Part shown: piece by piece, positions 34,104-37,129 of the stretch
Layout: every line of letters starts with the position of its first letter
How positions within the stretch are numbered: the first letter of the stretch is position 1
DNA from: Scytalidium lignicola
Lineage: Eukaryota; Ascomycota; Leotiomycetes
Direction: 5' to 3'
Assembly: GCA_002812745.2 (NCBI GenBank)
Contig: NCSJ02000393.1
Location: forward strand, 1-37,129
DNA length: 37,129 nucleotides
Notes under the pieces: model-generated
Seen by the model: the letters and a program-made list of their open reading frames with translations, nothing else
The model's database searches: none
Told to the model about the DNA's origin: nothing
Made by a program: the position numbers and the translations under genes

Positions 34104-35661
34104 TTCTTAGGGGACATCAGTCATGTGACGGAACAAACCCTGCGCGTCGAAGAGAGTTCCAGGCTTGGGGCTCAGATCCACTATTTCAAGTCGTATCGAA
34201 CGATATGTTGACTGCTTGAGCACAACCCTTCAAACCTGGCTTCAATGCGCGAACAAGCTACTGCATAGTTGAGGTGGGATGGGAGGTTTGGAGTGGTTGA
34301 TATAAATGAATTTGCGCAGGCTGAGGGCGAATCAGAGAGAAGGCCGGTGATTATCCTGCAGGCGCTGTGCCCTACAGACAGGCCTTTTAGCCAAAGCCTC
34401 CACTGTCGCATCTGCACAGACAAGGAGTACATGAATATCTTCCCTCCTTCAGGAGCCTTGACCATTGGGCGACGGAATCTAGCTGTTTCTGGTTGCGTGA
34501 ATCGAGAAACAACATTCGACCTCTTGAGCCAGGATTCTCTTTCTTGCGGTGAGCAGTTGATTATTCAGGTATTCCGGTCATTGATCATCCATCCGATCAA
34601 CCAACCAGCAAGCCAGAACCACAGCTCTAGCATTATTTTCCGATGCCAATCTGACAAGTGAGATTGACGAAGAGAGTGGACAAGCGAGAACGGAAGGTGT
34701 ATGCGAATTACCGGTGATGGGGGGAATTGGCATTACTGATGGCAAACATCTCACGACTCGCAATCCAATTTCTAGTGGACTAGTGAAAGAGGGGCGGAAG
34801 AGAAAGAAAGAGAGAGGAAAAAAATAATATACAAAAAAAAAAGGGATTTTACGGGGCATTCTACACAGTTTTGCTACTGTAGGAAAATTTGCGGTGGTCA
34901 CATCGCGATCGCGTCGAGACTTGTACTCCACTTTCTGCCCAAGCATAACCGTTTCTTATCTGCTAAGAAACGGGTTTCCAGGACCAGCTTGTCAGAAAAG
35001 ATGAAGAGTCATCACACCATCACGTAAGAGGAGGCGTCGACGGTATCCTAACTGGGGCGCGTGAAAAGGCTTCAACATTGCATCTCCACGAACAAAGCTC
35101 CTAGGGCAGGATGGTTATAGGTCCTCCGTAGGTCCTCTGGGGGTCCTGCAAACCCCTCTGCTCTGCTCCATCTGCTTCATCCTATGACGTCTCGCGGCAG
35201 CCCACCAGCTGCTCTAGTTGCTTCTAGTTGCTCCAACTTTGCAACTAGCATCTGAGTCGGGAGCCCAATTTTGAGCTCAAGTGCCGACAGGGCAGCGTCC
35301 ACCCAAGAGGCNAAAAAAAAGCAGAAAAGTGGGCGGGCGTTGTGCTTGCAGTTGCTGCTTCGGAGGGACGACCAGGGCCAAACCCGATGCTCTCCGCACC
35401 GACTAGCGCCCAAAACGGCCATGTCCAGGCGTATCTCCCCAGCTCTCTTCCGTTCTCGTTCGCAATAATAAGGTTCGCCGTCGATCATTAACTGCAGAGA
35501 TAAGCACCAAGCGGTGGCACGGTGGGTGTCGGCACTCCAAGGGTGGTGACTGGGAAGTACTGTACGCTGGGTGCTCGTGCCCTCCTAAGACGTCCAGTGA
35601 GAGATGGGAGATTTGGAGATGTGCTGCTTGGTTTCGGTGCTGGGCTGTCGCTCTAGCCCCG

Positions 35662-35697
35662 TCTTATGCCTCTTATGCCTCTTCTACCTCTCACGCC
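35662..35697 (+). repeat. Short degenerate 9-nt tandem repeat
   Basis: Two perfect copies of TCTTATGCC followed by two diverged units, TCTTCTACC and TCTCACGCC. Confidence 0.7.
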
Positions 35698-37129
35698 TCT
35701 CTGTCCCCCCCGGATCTTCTTGCTCCATGAGGTGGAATGATTGGCCTGCGCGTCTGCACTGTACTCCACGAGCGGGGGCCGAGCGAGATGAAGGATTGAT
35801 TAATTAATTTACAGTATTACGGGTGCTTGTGCTTTTGTGTGCTGTACTGGGCAATGTTGCTCTAGCTTATTATGCTGCTCTGGGAATAATACCGTATTAT
35901 GCTTGTATGCTTCTCCAACAACAAAACACAACTGTGCGGAGAAATCTAAATTCCAGTAGATCGCGCTCGCAGGCACGGATGACTCGCGGGATATGGTTGG
36001 AGCTGCGAGATGAGCGATGTGGCGGTCGTATATTCTCCGTCGTTCAGAACGGGCGCGATTAATAATTACCGGTGTGTCGTCAGTCAAATGGTTGGTGGTG
36101 GACGGTGCAAGTGTGTTGTGTGTTGTTGTATTGCTGCATCTAGAGCAGCGTTCCATTGATATTGCGATTTGTTATTGTATTCCATGATTGAGCTGTATCA
36201 CGACATCCTCCTCCTTCGTGCAGCAGCCATATCGCCATTCTACAGCAACCACCAGCCCATTGGATCTGCGCTTCGACCTCGTCCTGCAACCGGCATCACA
36301 GACAGCACGAGGCCGATCGAACCAACGCTTAGGGCTCATGATTCCGAAGCATCCATCACCATCCTGTGCCTGCGCCTACGCCCGTCTCGTCATCGGCTGT
36401 GAATGCTGCGGGTGGCTTGAGCGAGTGCCGGGTGAGGAAAGGCTGGATGGATGGAGATGGAGGGCGACAAGTTTATTTTCCAGTGGGATTTGTGGCCGAT
36501 AGTGGAGTGAGTTAAATTAGGAAGAGAGGAGAGAGGAGTTTAACTTCGTTAGTCAGTAATTATCCGGCTTTTGTATGGTCCAAGTCCGGGTCCAGAGCAA
36601 CAAACAAACAACAAATGAAAAGAAGAAAAACACACACAAAAAAGGAGAAGTGGCCCCAGGCATCCAAGGCCACCAACAAAGTAAGCGTTTCTCGTTAAAC
36701 GCTCCCTAAGCAAAAAAGTGCCCGGACGTTGTTCTCCCAGCACCAAAAGGCCCCAAAACCACCACTTACCAAAACACAATCCCAGCTACCACTAAGAATA
36801 ATTTACGCCTCCCCGACCTAACCTCGACTAAACCTCGACTCTTGTTAAAACCTCCCCCATTCCAACTTCCCCCTTCCCCTCCTACCTCAAAATCATAAAT
36901 CACCACCACCACGACCCCGCCACTCCTTTTCCACCCACAACCACCACCGCGAATCGTCTCCGGATGATGACGGCTCCCTAACGGCCTACTTCTGGATCTT
37001 CTATATACTGTGCAGTCGCGCCTCGAGCACGTTCTGCATCGCCGGCCTCCTCCACAACGTTGTCGTCCTCAGATCAGCTTCCGTGGCTGCGGCTCTCCCC
37101 AGCATCTCTCCTTCGCGGCTGGCCTGGCT

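Larger units (their letters stand above)
32030..37129. other. 5.1-kb right-end region without a supported protein gene
   Basis: The first 900 nt are AT-rich thioesterase 3' flank. The rest holds short ORFs (up to 130 codons, 34269-34661) with no recognisable domain. Ns lie at 32869 and 35312, the latter next to an A-run. TACTGTA motifs occur at 33187, 33958, 34875, 35558 and 35810. From about 36,780 the + strand becomes C/A-rich with few G, like a fungal 5' leader, suggesting a + strand gene that starts beyond the right edge. The last 170 nt are open in one frame with a hydrophobic AYFWIFYIL stretch, but no start codon or family can be assigned. Confidence 0.45.

Noticed and set aside
34269..34661. 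130-codon + strand ORF
   Set aside because: It overlaps an antisense ORF of similar quality and shows no domain, signal peptide or conserved motif.
35177..35488. 103-codon - strand ORF containing an undefined codon
   Set aside because: It crosses an N beside an A-run, so its frame is unreliable, and no domain is visible.

Overview
The window looks like chromosomal DNA of a filamentous ascomycete (Pezizomycotina). The introns are short (49-251 nt) with GT..AG ends and CTAAC/CTAAT-like branch sites. The proteins are typical of that group: an HMG-less Pob3, Ccr4 with polyQ and LRRs, Nnf1 and a cAMP-receptor-like GPCR. Codon use, the large AT-rich spacers and protein resemblance suggest Leotiomycetes (Botrytis/Sclerotinia-like), but that rank is inference. 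I found no transposase, rRNA, tRNA, CRISPR array or secondary-metabolite cluster. Most genes are single-copy housekeeping functions.

Left third (1-13,050): the 3' end of an unrecognised protein gene; POB3 (FACT histone chaperone, 5 exons); a cytochrome-b561-type membrane protein with a very long Arg-rich tail; guanylate kinase; kinetochore subunit NNF1 (all + strand); and a 7TM cAMP-receptor-like GPCR on the - strand. Middle (13,047-22,624): about 9.6 kb in which I can support no protein gene. Its first kilobase is GC-rich, its centre holds a dense cluster of the short motif TACTGTA(C), and its right part is AT-rich. Right third: CCR4 deadenylase (-), a class I SAM-dependent methyltransferase (+), a small four-exon LYR-motif gene of the ETFRF1/LYRM5 family (-) that no long ORF reveals, and a hotdog thioesterase (+) with a mitochondrial-type leader. 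The last 5.1 kb has no gene I can support and ends in C-rich sequence that resembles a fungal 5' leader.

Functional links: POB3 and CCR4 act in gene expression (chromatin passage and mRNA decay), guanylate kinase in nucleotide supply, NNF1 in chromosome segregation. The most interesting local unit is the head-to-head pair LYRM5-like/thioesterase, which shares a 355-bp promoter. Both products are expected in mitochondria and both plausibly touch acyl-CoA metabolism. The promoter carries a CCTCGG hexamer, the known core of the fungal fatty-acid regulators FarA/FarB. I saw no clearly novel multigene system.
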